64,000 bases of DNA from Sphingobacteriaceae bacterium (GTDB taxonomy: Bacteria; Bacteroidota; Bacteroidia; Sphingobacteriales; Sphingobacteriaceae), in the NCBI GenBank assembly GCA_014380615.1, contig JACMJM010000050.1, forward strand, positions 1 through 64,000, written 5' to 3'. This document shows, one piece after another, positions 17,220-27,058 of this stretch. A program made the position numbers and the translations under genes. Position 1 is the stretch's first letter, and the number at the start of each line of letters is the position of its first letter. The notes under the pieces are model-generated. The model saw only the letters and a program-made list of their open reading frames with translations, was not told the origin of the DNA and did not search any database.

Positions 17220-17829
17220 ACTTAGTTTGCATAACGACAATAGAGTTTCAAAGGCAAAAGTTGTTGTTATAGGCTGCTCTGCCGGGGGATTTACACTGGT
17301 TTTTGACATCATATCAAAATTACCAAGAAACTTTCCGCTTCCGGTTATAGTAGTTATCCATCGCAGTCGCAAACATAAGTCGTCGATAGAAGAAATATTA
17401 AATAGTAAATCAAAAGTAATGGTAAGAGTAGCCGGTGATAAAGATCAGTTGATAAAAGGGAATGTATATTTCGCTCCTTCTGATTATCATCTCCTGTTAG
17501 AGCCGGATGAATCTTTAACTTTAGACTGTTCAGAGCCGGTATTGTACTCTCGCCCCTCCATCGACGTTACTTTTCAAAGTGTTGCCGATGTGTATAATGA
17601 GAAAGTGATAGCTATTCTTTTATCGGGAGCCAATACAGATGGGGCGAACGGAATTTGCTATATTCATGCGAAAAAAGGATTTACCGTAGTTCAGGATCCT
17701 GAAAGCGCAGAAGTTAGAACAATGCCGGAAGCAGCGATAAGTCAATGTAGTGCGGATTTAATTTTGTCGAACTTAGAAATTTTTTCATTTATGGATAATC
17801 TCGCAAGTACCATAAACCAAAAATCATGA
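17212..17829 (+). CDS. CheB-type methylesterase, catalytic domain only
   Basis: 205 residues from TTG 17212, which overlaps the cheR stop; no ATG precedes the conserved core. The catalytic triad is visible: Ser23 in GCSAGG, His50 in VIHRSR and Asp143 in GANTDGANG. Classical CheB has an N-terminal receiver, which is absent here, so its activity is not gated by phosphorylation in cis. It would demethylate or deamidate the CheR target. Its TGA overlaps the ATG of the next kinase, so translation is coupled. Confidence 0.9.
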   Translation: MAELSLHNDNRVSKAKVVVIGCSAGGFTLVFDIISKLPRNFPLPVIVVIHRSRKHKSSIEEILNSKSKVMVRVAGDKDQLIKGNVYFAPSDYHLLLEPDESLTLDCSEPVLYSRPSIDVTFQSVADVYNEKVIAILLSGANTDGANGICYIHAKKGFTVVQDPESAEVRTMPEAAISQCSADLILSNLEIFSFMDNLASTINQKS

Positions 17830-19442
17830 CGGAGCAGGTTAACATACTGATAGTTGATGATAAAATCGAGAATATAATAGCTCTTGAAGCTCTTATACAG
17901 CGCGATGATATTAAAATCATAACAACTACCTCTCCTAATGAAGCGTTGCGAATATGCTGGCAGAATGAAATCTCGATAGCACTGGTTGACGTGCAGATGC
18001 CCGAAATGGACGGTTTTGAACTGGTCGACCTTATTAAAAGTAATCCTAAAACCCGCGATATTCTGGTTGTGTTCGTTACGGCGATTTCAACCGAAACCAA
18101 ATATGCCGTAAAAGGACTTTCTACCGGGGCGGTAGATTATTTATACAAACCGCTCGATCCATATATTACTAATGCCAAAGTCGATTCGCTGATTAATCTT
18201 GTACGTACCCAGTTAGAGATCAAACATAAAAACATTGAACTCGAAAGATACCAGGAAGAATTAATTGAGGCCCGCGATCAGGCAGAAAAGGGAAAGAAAA
18301 TAAAAGAACGTTTTCTCGCTAACATGAGTCACGAGATTCGTACTCCTCTTAACGGTATTCTTGGCCTGGCGCATTTGTTAAAAAACACCGAACTCGATGC
18401 AGAACAAACCCGCATGCTGGATTTGTTAAAGCTATCATCCGAAGCACTCTTAGGGGTTATTAACGATATTCTGGATATTTCTAAAATTGAAGCCGGTAAA
18501 TTTAAGATAGTAAGAACCGAAACTAATATCGCCAATTTGTGCAAGTCGGTTATCGATTTGCTAAAATACAAAGCCGAAGAAAAAGGGATTGACATAAAAG
18601 CCGAAATTGATGAGCAGATTCCTCATTTAATTATGGCCGATTCCATGCGGTTAAATCAAATTCTTCTCAATCTGCTCTCAAACGCTATCAAATTTACAGA
18701 TGTAGGTTCGATTGTTTTAAGCCTGCAATTGCTCGAAACAGAGGAAAATAAAGTTAAATTAAGATTTAGTGTAATAGATTCGGGAATAGGGATCCCGGAA
18801 AATAAAATAGACAAGATTTTCGAATCATTTGAACAGGCAGATGATGATACCGACCATAAATATGGTGGTACCGGACTTGGATTATCAATTGTTAAAAAGC
18901 TCGTGGATTTAAAAGGAGGGGTAATTGATGTTTCAAGTATTCCCGGTACCGGTAGCACCTTCTCGGTAACTAACTGGTACGAAATCGCCGCCAATCAAAA
19001 ACAGGTTACAAAGGTAAACCCTGCCGATCTGGCGAAGTTTGAAAACGTGTCGGTATTAGTAGCCGAGGATAATACCATTAATCAGTTCATGATCAAGAAA
19101 ATTTTAACAAGCTGGAATTTAAAAGTTACCATAGTAGAAAATGGTGAGCTTTGTCTCGAAAGCCTGAAGAATAATACGTTCGATATAATTTTAATGGATA
19201 CCCACATGCCGGTATTGGGAGGGTTCGAAACCACCCGCAGAATCCGTTCTGATGTACGCGATGGCGTAAATAATATTCCTATTATTTCCCTTTCCGCCGC
19301 TGTTTTGGAGGAAGAGTTGCAGGAAGCTTATGAGGCCGGTGTAAACGATATTGTAAGTAAACCTTTTGATTTAAGTGTGCTGCATCATAAAATTCAAAAG
19401 CTGGTTAATCAGTATCGTGAAGAATTCGGTACGGTAAAATAA
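17826..19442 (+). CDS. Soluble hybrid histidine kinase: REC-HisKA-HATPase-REC
   Basis: 538 residues with no membrane segment. Receiver at 1-125 with Asp55 (ALVDVQMPEMDG), a short coiled coil, and HisKA with His169 (FLANMSHEIRTPLN). The HATPase shows DSGIGIPENK and GGTGLGLSIVKK, and the C-terminal receiver has Asp458 (ILMDTHMPVLGG). The N-terminal receiver probably accepts phosphate from the first kinase and regulates this one. No DNA-binding output domain is present, so the final output of the operon lies elsewhere. Confidence 0.92.
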   Translation: MTEQVNILIVDDKIENIIALEALIQRDDIKIITTTSPNEALRICWQNEISIALVDVQMPEMDGFELVDLIKSNPKTRDILVVFVTAISTETKYAVKGLSTGAVDYLYKPLDPYITNAKVDSLINLVRTQLEIKHKNIELERYQEELIEARDQAEKGKKIKERFLANMSHEIRTPLNGILGLAHLLKNTELDAEQTRMLDLLKLSSEALLGVINDILDISKIEAGKFKIVRTETNIANLCKSVIDLLKYKAEEKGIDIKAEIDEQIPHLIMADSMRLNQILLNLLSNAIKFTDVGSIVLSLQLLETEENKVKLRFSVIDSGIGIPENKIDKIFESFEQADDDTDHKYGGTGLGLSIVKKLVDLKGGVIDVSSIPGTGSTFSVTNWYEIAANQKQVTKVNPADLAKFENVSVLVAEDNTINQFMIKKILTSWNLKVTIVENGELCLESLKNNTFDIILMDTHMPVLGGFETTRRIRSDVRDGVNNIPIISLSAAVLEEELQEAYEAGVNDIVSKPFDLSVLHHKIQKLVNQYREEFGTVK

Positions 19443-19502
19443 TATTAACTCTCTGGTATCCTTTGCAATAGAGAGAAATCGAAAATTACCTCAAAAAAAT
19501 GT

Positions 19503-19532
19503 TTTGATTTGTCGATAGAAACCTTACTTTTG
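19503..19532 (+). promoter_or_regulatory. Bacteroidota-type promoter for tRNA-Leu
   Basis: TTTG at 19503-19506, an 18-base spacer, then TACTTTTG at 19525-19532. Both match the lineage consensus (TTTG / TAnnTTTG). Transcription would start near 19539, about 15 bases before the tRNA. Confidence 0.75.
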
Positions 19533-19553
19533 CAGTCCTATTGACATCCTAAT

Positions 19554-19635
19554 GCGGAAGTGGCGTAATTGGTAGCCGCACCAGACTTAGGATCTGGCGC
19601 TTCACGGCGTGGGGGTTCGAGTCCCTTCTTCCGCA
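19554..19635 (+). tRNA. tRNA-Leu (anticodon UAG)
   Basis: 82 nt with acceptor stem GCGGAAG/CTTCCGC, anticodon loop CTTAGGA (anticodon TAG), a long variable arm typical of class II Leu tRNA, and T-loop GGTTCGAGTCC. CCA is not encoded directly after the discriminator base. It lies 65 bases upstream of trigger factor. Confidence 0.93.
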
Positions 19636-19700
19636 CACCACATTCCCTCCGAGAGATCGGGGGGAATTTTTGTATAAATACAAACGCAAATAAAACAACA

Positions 19701-21047
19701 ATGAATATTACTCAGGAGAAAATCAATAAGCTTAATTCGGTTGTTACTGTAAAAATCCAGCCGGAAGATTATCGTGAACGTGTTGAGAAAGCGATTAAAA
19801 CCCAGGCGAAAAAAGCTAAGCTTCCCGGATTCAGGCCTGGTATGGTTCCGTCATCACACATAAAAAGAATGTATGGAAAAAGCATTCTTGTTGATGAGAT
19901 TAATAACCTGTTAAGCGATTCATTAACCAATTATATCAACGAAAACAAGCTTGAAGTTTTAGGCCAGCCACTGCCTAAAGTAGACGAGAGCAAAGAATTT
20001 AATTGGGATTACAATGATGAGTTTGAATTTAATTACGAACTCGGGCTTGCTCCCGAATTTGAGTTGAACTTTTCATCAGCCGATAAACTTACTTACTATC
20101 AGATAAAAATTGATGCCGAAACCCTTGAGTCGAGAACTAAAAATCTTCGTAAAAGTTATGGCAAAATGACAAACCCGGAAGTTTCGGCAGATGATGACGT
20201 ATTATATGCCGAATTAGTACAATTATCTCCAGATGGCTCCGTTTTTGAAGATGGAATTGCTAATACAGCTTCTGTAAGGTTAGATTCTGTTAAAGACGAT
20301 TCTATCAGAAAATCTTTAACAGGTTTGAAAGCTGGGGATAGTGTTGATGTAGATATTCAACAGGCATTTGATAAAAATGCCGCGGCTATAGCCAAACTTT
20401 TGAATCTTTCTGAAGCTGATGCGAATGATTTACAATCGCGGTTCCGTTTAACGGTAAAAAACATTAACCGTTTAGAGGAAGCTGATTTGAATCAGGAGTT
20501 CTTTGATAAGATTTTTCCAGGTGGCGAGGTGACTAGCGAAGCAGAGTTTGAAGCGAAAATTACCGAAGAACTTGAAGGGATGATGGAGCAAAATGCCGAT
20601 CAGAAGCTTAATAACGATTTAATCAAATTCGGCCTTGACAAAGTTAAGTTAGACTTGCCGGATGATTTTCTGAAACGCTGGTTAAAAGAAACCAACCAGA
20701 ATATTTCTCAGGAAGAACTGGAAAACGGATATGGCGATTTCGCTCAAAACCTTAAATGGACCCTCATTGAAAACAGGATCATTAAACAAAATCAGATAGA
20801 AATTAAGTACGAAGATGTACTGGCATCGGCAAAACAAAAACTGGACTCACAATTCCGGATGTATAGCCCTCAGGCTATACCCGATGAGCAATTAACCCAA
20901 TACACCGTTCAGTTTTTGCAAAACAAAGAAAACGCCAACAGAACGTTTGAAGAAGTAAAAGGACAGAAAGTATTTGAATACCTGAAAAGTGTTATTACTT
21001 TAGATAAAAAAGAAATAGAGTATAATAAATTTATAGAGTTGAATTAG
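19701..21047 (+). CDS. tig: Trigger factor, ribosome-associated chaperone
   Basis: 448 residues from ATG 19701; the same frame stays open upstream into the tRNA, but this ATG begins the conserved MNITQEKINKL start. The N-terminal ribosome-binding domain has the signature GFRPGMVPSSHIKRMYGKS. The middle region corresponds to the peptidyl-prolyl isomerase domain but is diverged, as usual in Bacteroidota. The C-terminal helical chaperone arms follow. It binds nascent chains at the ribosome exit. Followed by clpP and clpX, the classic tig-clpP-clpX order. Confidence 0.92.
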   Translation: MNITQEKINKLNSVVTVKIQPEDYRERVEKAIKTQAKKAKLPGFRPGMVPSSHIKRMYGKSILVDEINNLLSDSLTNYINENKLEVLGQPLPKVDESKEFNWDYNDEFEFNYELGLAPEFELNFSSADKLTYYQIKIDAETLESRTKNLRKSYGKMTNPEVSADDDVLYAELVQLSPDGSVFEDGIANTASVRLDSVKDDSIRKSLTGLKAGDSVDVDIQQAFDKNAAAIAKLLNLSEADANDLQSRFRLTVKNINRLEEADLNQEFFDKIFPGGEVTSEAEFEAKITEELEGMMEQNADQKLNNDLIKFGLDKVKLDLPDDFLKRWLKETNQNISQEELENGYGDFAQNLKWTLIENRIIKQNQIEIKYEDVLASAKQKLDSQFRMYSPQAIPDEQLTQYTVQFLQNKENANRTFEEVKGQKVFEYLKSVITLDKKEIEYNKFIELN

Positions 21048-21138
21048 TGGCGATTTTTGCGAAAGGTGATAGGTTCTTCCTGTAATTTATTGAACTAAAA
21101 TTAAACTTTCCACTAATAAAACTGTATAACTATTGACT

Positions 21139-21837
21139 ATGAATATTGATAAAAAAGAGTTTCGTAATTACGCGGTAAAACATCACCGCATAGGCAGCCA
21201 GCATGTAGATAAATTCATTGGCAGGGTAGAAGCTAATTACCCCAGCTCAATGACTCCATATATTATTGAAGAACGCCAGCTGAACGTAGCTCAAATGGAT
21301 GTGTTTTCTCGTTTGATGATGGATCGTATCATCTTTTTAGGCGATGCAATTTATGATCAAAACGCTAATATTATTCAGGCACAGCTACTGTTTCTTCAGT
21401 CGACGGATACTAAGCGTGATATCCAGATTTACATAAACTCACCGGGTGGTTCGGTATATGCCGGTTTAGGTATATACGATACTATTCAGTATATTACACC
21501 TGATGTAGCTACAATTTGTACAGGTATGGCCGCTTCAATGGGTGCGGTTCTGTTGTGTGCGGGCGCAGAAGGTAAAAGAGCGGCCTTACCGCATTCGAGG
21601 GTGATGATTCATCAGCCATCAGGCGGGGCTCAGGGAGTTGCATCGGATATGGAAATCAACCTGAGAGAAATGCTCAAGTTGAAAAAAGAATTGTATGATA
21701 TATTATCTAAGCATTCCGGACAATCGTATGAATGGGTAGAAAAGGCATCAGACAGAGATTACTGGATGATAGCCAGCGAAGCCAAAGAGTACGGTATGAT
21801 TGACGAAGTGCTTGGAGCAAGCGGAAGCAAAGAATAG
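21139..21837 (+). CDS. clpP: ATP-dependent Clp protease proteolytic subunit
   Basis: 232 residues from ATG 21139 (TTG 21133 is in frame but less likely). The Ser-His-Asp site is visible as Ser133 in [11 protein letters not shown] and His158 in VMIHQPSGG, with the substrate-binding strand [13 protein letters not shown]. It has an N-terminal extension of about 35 residues relative to E. coli ClpP. It forms the tetradecameric barrel that degrades substrates unfolded by ClpX, encoded 2 bases downstream. Confidence 0.95.
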   Translation: MNIDKKEFRNYAVKHHRIGSQHVDKFIGRVEANYPSSMTPYIIEERQLNVAQMDVFSRLMMDRIIFLGDAIYDQNANIIQAQLLFLQSTDTKRDIQIYINSPGGSVYAGLGIYDTIQYITPDVATICTGMAASMGAVLLCAGAEGKRAALPHSRVMIHQPSGGAQGVASDMEINLREMLKLKKELYDILSKHSGQSYEWVEKASDRDYWMIASEAKEYGMIDEVLGASGSKE

Positions 21838-21839
21838 AA

Positions 21840-23078
21840 ATGAGTAAAAGTAAAGATATCAAATGCTCTTTTTGCGGTTCCGGTAAGCAGGATACTCTAA
21901 TGCTTATCGCAGGTTTGGACGCCCATATCTGTGATAAGTGTGTTGCCCAGGCAAATCAGATCTTATCTGAAGAGTTATCTACCCGGAAGAACAAAACAGC
22001 GCAATCGGCCTTAACGCTGATGAAGCCAATGGAAATAAAAAGCCATTTGGATCAATACGTTATTGGCCAGGACGACGCGAAAAAAGTATTGTCTGTAGCG
22101 GTTTATAATCACTACAAACGCTTGAATCAGAAAGTCGAAAAGGATGAGATTGAGATTGAAAAATCAAATATCATCATGGTTGGAGAAACCGGTACCGGTA
22201 AAACTCTTCTGGCTAAAACTATCGCTAAAGTGTTACATGTACCTTTTTGTATTTGCGATGCTACGGTATTAACCGAAGCCGGATACGTGGGCGAAGATGT
22301 TGAAAGTATTTTAACACGTCTGCTTCAAGCTGCTGATTATGACGTTGCCGCCGCCGAACGTGGTATTGTATACATTGATGAGGTGGATAAAATCGCCCGT
22401 AAAAGCGATAACCCATCAATTACCCGCGATGTTTCTGGCGAAGGCGTTCAGCAGGCTTTATTGAAGATTTTGGAAGGAACCATGGTTAACGTACCCCCTC
22501 AGGGCGGCCGTAAGCATCCTGATCAAAAAATGATTGCTGTTAATACCAACAACATCCTTTTTATTTGCGGAGGAGCATTCGATGGTATCGAAAAGAAAAT
22601 CGCCAACCGTTTGAAAACTCAAACCGTAGGGTATCGGGTAAACAATGATGATATGAATATAGACATGAAAAACCTATATAAATACATCACTCCTCAGGAT
22701 TTGCGTTCATTCGGTCTGATCCCTGAATTAATTGGACGTTTGCCTGTAATCACAAGCTTAAATCCTTTAGACAGAGAGGCATTGTTAAATATTCTTACCG
22801 AACCTAAAAATTCATTAAGCCGCCAGTACACGAAACTATTTGAGTACGAGGGTGTAAAACTTGAATTTGAAAAAGAAGTCTTAGGATTTATTGTTGATAA
22901 AGCAATGGAATTCAAACTGGGAGCCCGTGGTTTACGTTCTATCTGCGAAGCGATTATGATTGATGCCATGTTCGAAATGCCTTCAGAGAAGCATCATGAT
23001 AAAGAGCTTTATATAACGCTCGATTATGCGATGGATAAATTTGCTAAATCCGATATTAAAAAATTAAAAGTAGCATAA
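21840..23078 (+). CDS. clpX: ClpX, ATPase/unfoldase of the Clp protease
   Basis: 412 residues. N-terminal C4 zinc finger (CSFCG...CDKC), Walker A GETGTGKT, Walker [14 protein letters not shown], a sensor region near IANRL, and the C-terminal ClpB D2-small-like domain. Full length for the family. It unfolds tagged proteins and feeds them to ClpP. Directly follows clpP and is closed by a terminator at 23082-23114. Confidence 0.96.
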   Translation: MSKSKDIKCSFCGSGKQDTLMLIAGLDAHICDKCVAQANQILSEELSTRKNKTAQSALTLMKPMEIKSHLDQYVIGQDDAKKVLSVAVYNHYKRLNQKVEKDEIEIEKSNIIMVGETGTGKTLLAKTIAKVLHVPFCICDATVLTEAGYVGEDVESILTRLLQAADYDVAAAERGIVYIDEVDKIARKSDNPSITRDVSGEGVQQALLKILEGTMVNVPPQGGRKHPDQKMIAVNTNNILFICGGAFDGIEKKIANRLKTQTVGYRVNNDDMNIDMKNLYKYITPQDLRSFGLIPELIGRLPVITSLNPLDREALLNILTEPKNSLSRQYTKLFEYEGVKLEFEKEVLGFIVDKAMEFKLGARGLRSICEAIMIDAMFEMPSEKHHDKELYITLDYAMDKFAKSDIKKLKVA

Positions 23079-23081
23079 CAG

Positions 23082-23114
23082 AAGCCCTCCGCATTAAACG
23101 GAGGGTTTTTTGTT
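23082..23114 (+). terminator. Rho-independent terminator after clpX
   Basis: CCCTCCG (23085-23091) pairs with CGGAGGG (23099-23105), followed by a run of T. It separates the clp operon from the AMP nucleosidase gene. Confidence 0.85.
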
Positions 23115-23127
23115 TTATATTAGATTT

Positions 23128-23991
23128 ATGAATGAAGAAAAAGAGGTTAAACAAGATCCGGATGTTGTTAAAAGTTCTAAGAAAATAAAGGAGGTTAACT
23201 CTCCTGTAAAGAAAGGACTTAAAACGAAAGAAGAGATTGTTAAAAACTGGCTTCCCCGATATACTGGCCGTCCTCTGGATCAATTCACAGATTTTATATT
23301 ACTCACTAACTTTTCTAAGTACCTCCAGCTTTTCTCCGAATGGAATAGCGATGCTCCGATTATGGGCCTCGATAAACCTATGCAAAGTGTATCGGCCGGG
23401 GGAATTACCATCATTAACTTCGGAATGGGCAGCCCTTTGGCGGCCACTATGATGGATTTGCTTTCGTCTATAAACCCAAAAGCCGTGCTATTTCTTGGCA
23501 AATGCGGCGGACTAAAGAAAAACAACAATATCGGCGATCTTGTACTTCCCATAGCAGCAATAAGAGGTGAGGGTACCTCGAACGATTATTTTCCGCCCGA
23601 AGTGCCTGCGTTGCCTTCGTTTGCCTTGCAAAAAGCTATTTCCACTACAATAAGAGATCATTCGCGCGATTATTGGACAGGTACGGTTTATACCACGAAC
23701 AGAAGAGTTTGGGAGCATGATAAGGCCTTTAAAAAATATTTAAAATCTCTTAGGGCAATGGCTATAGATATGGAAACAGCCACTATATTTACTACAGGTT
23801 TTGCTAATAAAATTCCTACGGGTGCCTTATTGCTGATTTCTGATCAGCCGATGATACCTGAAGGGGTTAAAACCGCCGAAAGTGATTCGAAGGTTACCGA
23901 ACAGTATGTAGAAACCCATTTGCGGGTAGGCATCGAATCCTTAAAGCAATTAATAAACAATGGCCTAACTGTTAAACATTTAAAATTTTAA
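23128..23991 (+). CDS. amn: AMP nucleosidase
   Basis: 287 residues from ATG 23128. The nucleoside-phosphorylase-like fold shows INFGMGSPLAATMMDLL, VLFLGKCGGLK and the MAIDMETATIF purine-binding motif. The length and motifs fit the short Bacteroidota AMP nucleosidase, which splits AMP to adenine and ribose 5-phosphate. The first 30 residues are charged and poorly conserved. It starts 14 bases after the clpX terminator and precedes the cystathionine synthase gene by 16 bases. Confidence 0.85.
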   Translation: MNEEKEVKQDPDVVKSSKKIKEVNSPVKKGLKTKEEIVKNWLPRYTGRPLDQFTDFILLTNFSKYLQLFSEWNSDAPIMGLDKPMQSVSAGGITIINFGMGSPLAATMMDLLSSINPKAVLFLGKCGGLKKNNNIGDLVLPIAAIRGEGTSNDYFPPEVPALPSFALQKAISTTIRDHSRDYWTGTVYTTNRRVWEHDKAFKKYLKSLRAMAIDMETATIFTTGFANKIPTGALLLISDQPMIPEGVKTAESDSKVTEQYVETHLRVGIESLKQLINNGLTVKHLKF

Positions 23992-24007
23992 TACAGAAAC
24001 TAGTTCA

Positions 24008-25369
24008 ATGTGGTATAACAACATTCTTGAAACTATCGGTAATACCCCTTTGGTTAAACTTAATAGGATAACGAAAGATATTAAGGCAACCGTTCTGGCT
24101 AAAATTGAAACTACCAATCCTGGCAATTCTATTAAAGACAGAATGGCCCTGCAGATGATAGTTGATGCTGAAAGGGAAGGGAAATTAAAACCAGGCGGAA
24201 CCATTATCGAAGGGACGTCAGGGAATACAGGTATGGGTTTAGCTATAGCCGCCGCAATTAAAGGCTATAGATGTATTTTCACAACTACTGATAAGCAGTC
24301 GAAAGAAAAGTTCGATGCTTTGCGGGCCTTTGGTGCTGAGGTGATTGTTTGCCCAACCAATGTTGAGCCGGAAGATCCCAGGTCCTATTATTCTGTCGCC
24401 TCGCGCCTCGAAAGGGAGATCCCTAATTCATGGAAAGCAAATCAATACGACAATCTGTCGAATACAAAAGCTAATTATGAACAAACCGGGCCGGAAATAT
24501 GGGAACAGACTGAAGGAAAAATAACCCATTTGGTAGTGGGTGTTGGAACAGGTGGCACGATATCCGGAGCGGGTAAATATTTAAAAGAAAAAAACCCGAA
24601 TATTAAGTGCTGGGGAATTGACACATACGGCTCGGTATTTAAAAAATATAAAGAAACCGGGGTGTTCGACAAGAACGAGATCTATCCCTACATAACAGAG
24701 GGGATAGGCGAGGATTTTTTACCTAAAAATGTCGACTTTTCTATAATCGATCATTTTGAGAAGGTAACGGATAAAGATGCGGCTTTAATGACCAGAGAGA
24801 TTGCTCTTAAAGAGGGTATTTTCGCTGGTAACTCTTCTGGGGCGGCTGTAGCCGGATTGCTTCAATTAAAAGCGCAGCTTACAGAGAATGATCTGGTTGT
24901 AGTGATTTTTCACGATCATGGAACCCGTTATCTCGGTAAAATGTATAATGAAGACTGGTTAAGGGAACGCGGGTTTCTTAAAGATGAAAAGCTGACTGCC
25001 AGAAGCATACTAAACAAAAGGGCTCATCAGGAAATGGTAACGATTGAGGCCGGAACAACTGTTCTTGAGGCCATCACCACACTCAAAAACTTAAATATCT
25101 CTCAGCTTCCGGTGGTAAGAAATCAAATGATTGTGGGTAAGATTACAGAAGGCGATATTTTTACCTGCCTGTTTGATAACCCCTTAATAACATCCAGCCC
25201 CATTAGTGAAATTATGACCAAGCCATTCCCCATAGTTGAACTAGATACTTCTATTGATAAAATATCTTCTTTAATTAATAAGGAAAGTACTGCTGTAATG
25301 GTGGTTGATGAGTATAATAAACTGGAAATTATTACTCAGTTTGATATTATAAATGCGATATCGGTTTGA
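24008..25369 (+). CDS. Cystathionine beta-synthase (PLP domain plus CBS pair)
   Basis: 453 residues. The fold-type II PLP domain (1-320) has PLP Lys43 in NPGNSIKDRMAL, the GTSGNTGMGLA substrate loop, and the phosphate-binding GVGTGGTISG. Two CBS modules at about 335-453 (SQLPVVRNQMIVGKITEGDI) could regulate activity by binding an adenosyl ligand. It condenses serine and homocysteine to cystathionine; an O-acetylserine sulfhydrylase role is the main alternative. Confidence 0.88.
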   Translation: MWYNNILETIGNTPLVKLNRITKDIKATVLAKIETTNPGNSIKDRMALQMIVDAEREGKLKPGGTIIEGTSGNTGMGLAIAAAIKGYRCIFTTTDKQSKEKFDALRAFGAEVIVCPTNVEPEDPRSYYSVASRLEREIPNSWKANQYDNLSNTKANYEQTGPEIWEQTEGKITHLVVGVGTGGTISGAGKYLKEKNPNIKCWGIDTYGSVFKKYKETGVFDKNEIYPYITEGIGEDFLPKNVDFSIIDHFEKVTDKDAALMTREIALKEGIFAGNSSGAAVAGLLQLKAQLTENDLVVVIFHDHGTRYLGKMYNEDWLRERGFLKDEKLTARSILNKRAHQEMVTIEAGTTVLEAITTLKNLNISQLPVVRNQMIVGKITEGDIFTCLFDNPLITSSPISEIMTKPFPIVELDTSIDKISSLINKESTAVMVVDEYNKLEIITQFDIINAISV

Positions 25370-25417
25370 GAAAATCCGAAAACTGTTTAAATTGTTGGAA
25401 GAACTTATAAGATTTCC

Positions 25418-26875
25418 ATGTTCAAGTTTTTAAAGGGGGTACTGATACTTTTATTTTTATTACTTCAGTTCCTAAATTTAAAGGCACAAACAAACGCTGG
25501 TGCGAGGAAAGTTCCATTACTCCAGAAAGACTCTTTAATTCAAGACCTTATCTTTCTTAAAGGGGTTCTCGAGGAGGCACATCCAAGCCTATACAGATAC
25601 GTATCAAAAGATTCGATGGAAGTATTATTTAACTCTATTGAAAAGAAAATTGAGCCTCAAACTTTACGCGATTTTAGAATATTACTTCAAAAGTACGTAG
25701 CTTCTATCCATTCCGGCCATACTTATATCAGTCCTTCTCCATCATCCTATAGCGGTGCAACTCATTTCTACTTTCCCTTTTTAGTAGCTGTTCGGAACGA
25801 AAGATTGATGATATATAGAGCACTTGAAAAAAGCTATGACAAGTATGTAGGATATGAAATTTCAGCTATTCAGGGCGAGCCTGCAACGTCTGTTTTAGAA
25901 AATGTACGACATACTATCTCAGGAGAGGGACACAGTACCAAATACCAGGATTATAAAATAGAAAGAACCATGGCGTTTATCAACGTTCTATATGGTATGC
26001 ATGCTGCAATCGGGAAATATAATCTTGAACTTAGAGACAATAAAGGAAATATAATAAAGGAAACAGTGCCTAATTATTTTTATAAAAGGGTTGACACCTC
26101 TTTCGCTAGCTATATCCCTAAAGAATTAAATAAGTTTGAAGAAATGGTGAAAGTAAGTTACCCCGATAGCTTATCATCATCCGCTTTATTAGTATTAAAA
26201 GGTTTTGCTTATAACTATCGTGAATCAAAAAGCCTACTTGCAGAAACTTTTAAAGTCTTAAAATCTCGTAAAATCAGTAATCTGATCATCGATGTGAGGG
26301 GCAATAAAGGTGGTTCACTTGGTAGCACTATTGAGGTATTAAGATACCTGATCCCTGAAAGTTTTTATGCTGAATTTGATAGTTATGCACCCGTTGCTGT
26401 TCCCTCATTTTCTCCGCATATTTTCAAGGGTACCGGTTATGCTTTGGATAAAGTGCCTTTTGAAAAAAGAAAGGATGGTGGATATACTCTTAAGAGCAGT
26501 TCCAGCGGTAAAATACCACCCTATAAAGACCTTGTTTTTAATGGTAAAGTATATCTTTTAACTGATGGAGGTACCTTCTCGGCGGGATCTCTGTTTGCTT
26601 CTTGTCTAAAATCCAACAGAAAGGTTATAAGTATTGGAAGTGAAACCGGTGGAATGGAATCAGGACTCGATACCAGCCCTTTTCTTGACGTTCAGTTGCC
26701 TTATAGCAAGCTTGTGCTTCACTATCCTGTATTTTATACTACCATAAAACAAGGAGAAAACAAGGGGTTCGGGGTGGTTCCTGATATAGAGGTTGAGCCA
26801 ACACCATTTGAGTTATTTTTCAAATCCGATCCTGTGCTTAGAAGAGTTAAACAAATGATCAATGGCACTCAGTGA
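25418..26875 (+). CDS. Secreted S41-family peptidase
   Basis: 485 residues. Signal peptide about 1-23 (ending LNLKAQ). A tail-specific-protease fold is indicated by NLIIDVRGNKGGSLGSTIEV, and GTFSAGSLFASCLK carries the likely nucleophile Ser. No clear PDZ domain, and the C-terminal NKGFGVVPDIEVEPTPFELF is typical of Bacteroidota S41 relatives. Probably periplasmic or outer-membrane associated; substrate unknown. Followed by a MITE-like element rather than an operon partner. Confidence 0.82.
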   Translation: MFKFLKGVLILLFLLLQFLNLKAQTNAGARKVPLLQKDSLIQDLIFLKGVLEEAHPSLYRYVSKDSMEVLFNSIEKKIEPQTLRDFRILLQKYVASIHSGHTYISPSPSSYSGATHFYFPFLVAVRNERLMIYRALEKSYDKYVGYEISAIQGEPATSVLENVRHTISGEGHSTKYQDYKIERTMAFINVLYGMHAAIGKYNLELRDNKGNIIKETVPNYFYKRVDTSFASYIPKELNKFEEMVKVSYPDSLSSSALLVLKGFAYNYRESKSLLAETFKVLKSRKISNLIIDVRGNKGGSLGSTIEVLRYLIPESFYAEFDSYAPVAVPSFSPHIFKGTGYALDKVPFEKRKDGGYTLKSSSSGKIPPYKDLVFNGKVYLLTDGGTFSAGSLFASCLKSNRKVISIGSETGGMESGLDTSPFLDVQLPYSKLVLHYPVFYTTIKQGENKGFGVVPDIEVEPTPFELFFKSDPVLRRVKQMINGTQ

Positions 26876-26911
26876 GCAGTTTCAACAAAGTTAAAACGGT
26901 AATAAGAATTG

Positions 26912-27052
26912 AAAGAGCCTGTCTCTAAAGCCGCTGAAGTCGTCTTGATCCTGTCGAAAGATTGTTACTACGAAGTCAAAGAGTTTGCCAAGTGGCGGAT
27001 CAGCCTGACGCCAAGAATCTAAATGTTGCCAACTTTTGTGACAGCCTCTTTT
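26912..27052. mobile_element. Short MITE-like element with IS1182-type ends
   Basis: About 141 bp bounded by imperfect inverted repeats. The left end begins AAAGAGCCTGTCTCTAAAG (26912-26930); the right end, read in reverse, is AAAGAGGCTGTCACAAAAG (complement of about 27033-27051). They match at 16 of 19 positions and resemble the IS end at 123-141. No reading frame lies inside. It is either a non-autonomous derivative or a collapsed IS remnant. It sits between convergent genes and may help terminate transcription. Confidence 0.55.
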
Positions 27053-27058
27053 TTGATG

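Noticed and set aside
19569-19700. Upstream extension of trigger factor
   Set aside because: It overlaps tRNA-Leu; the conserved protein begins at ATG 19701.
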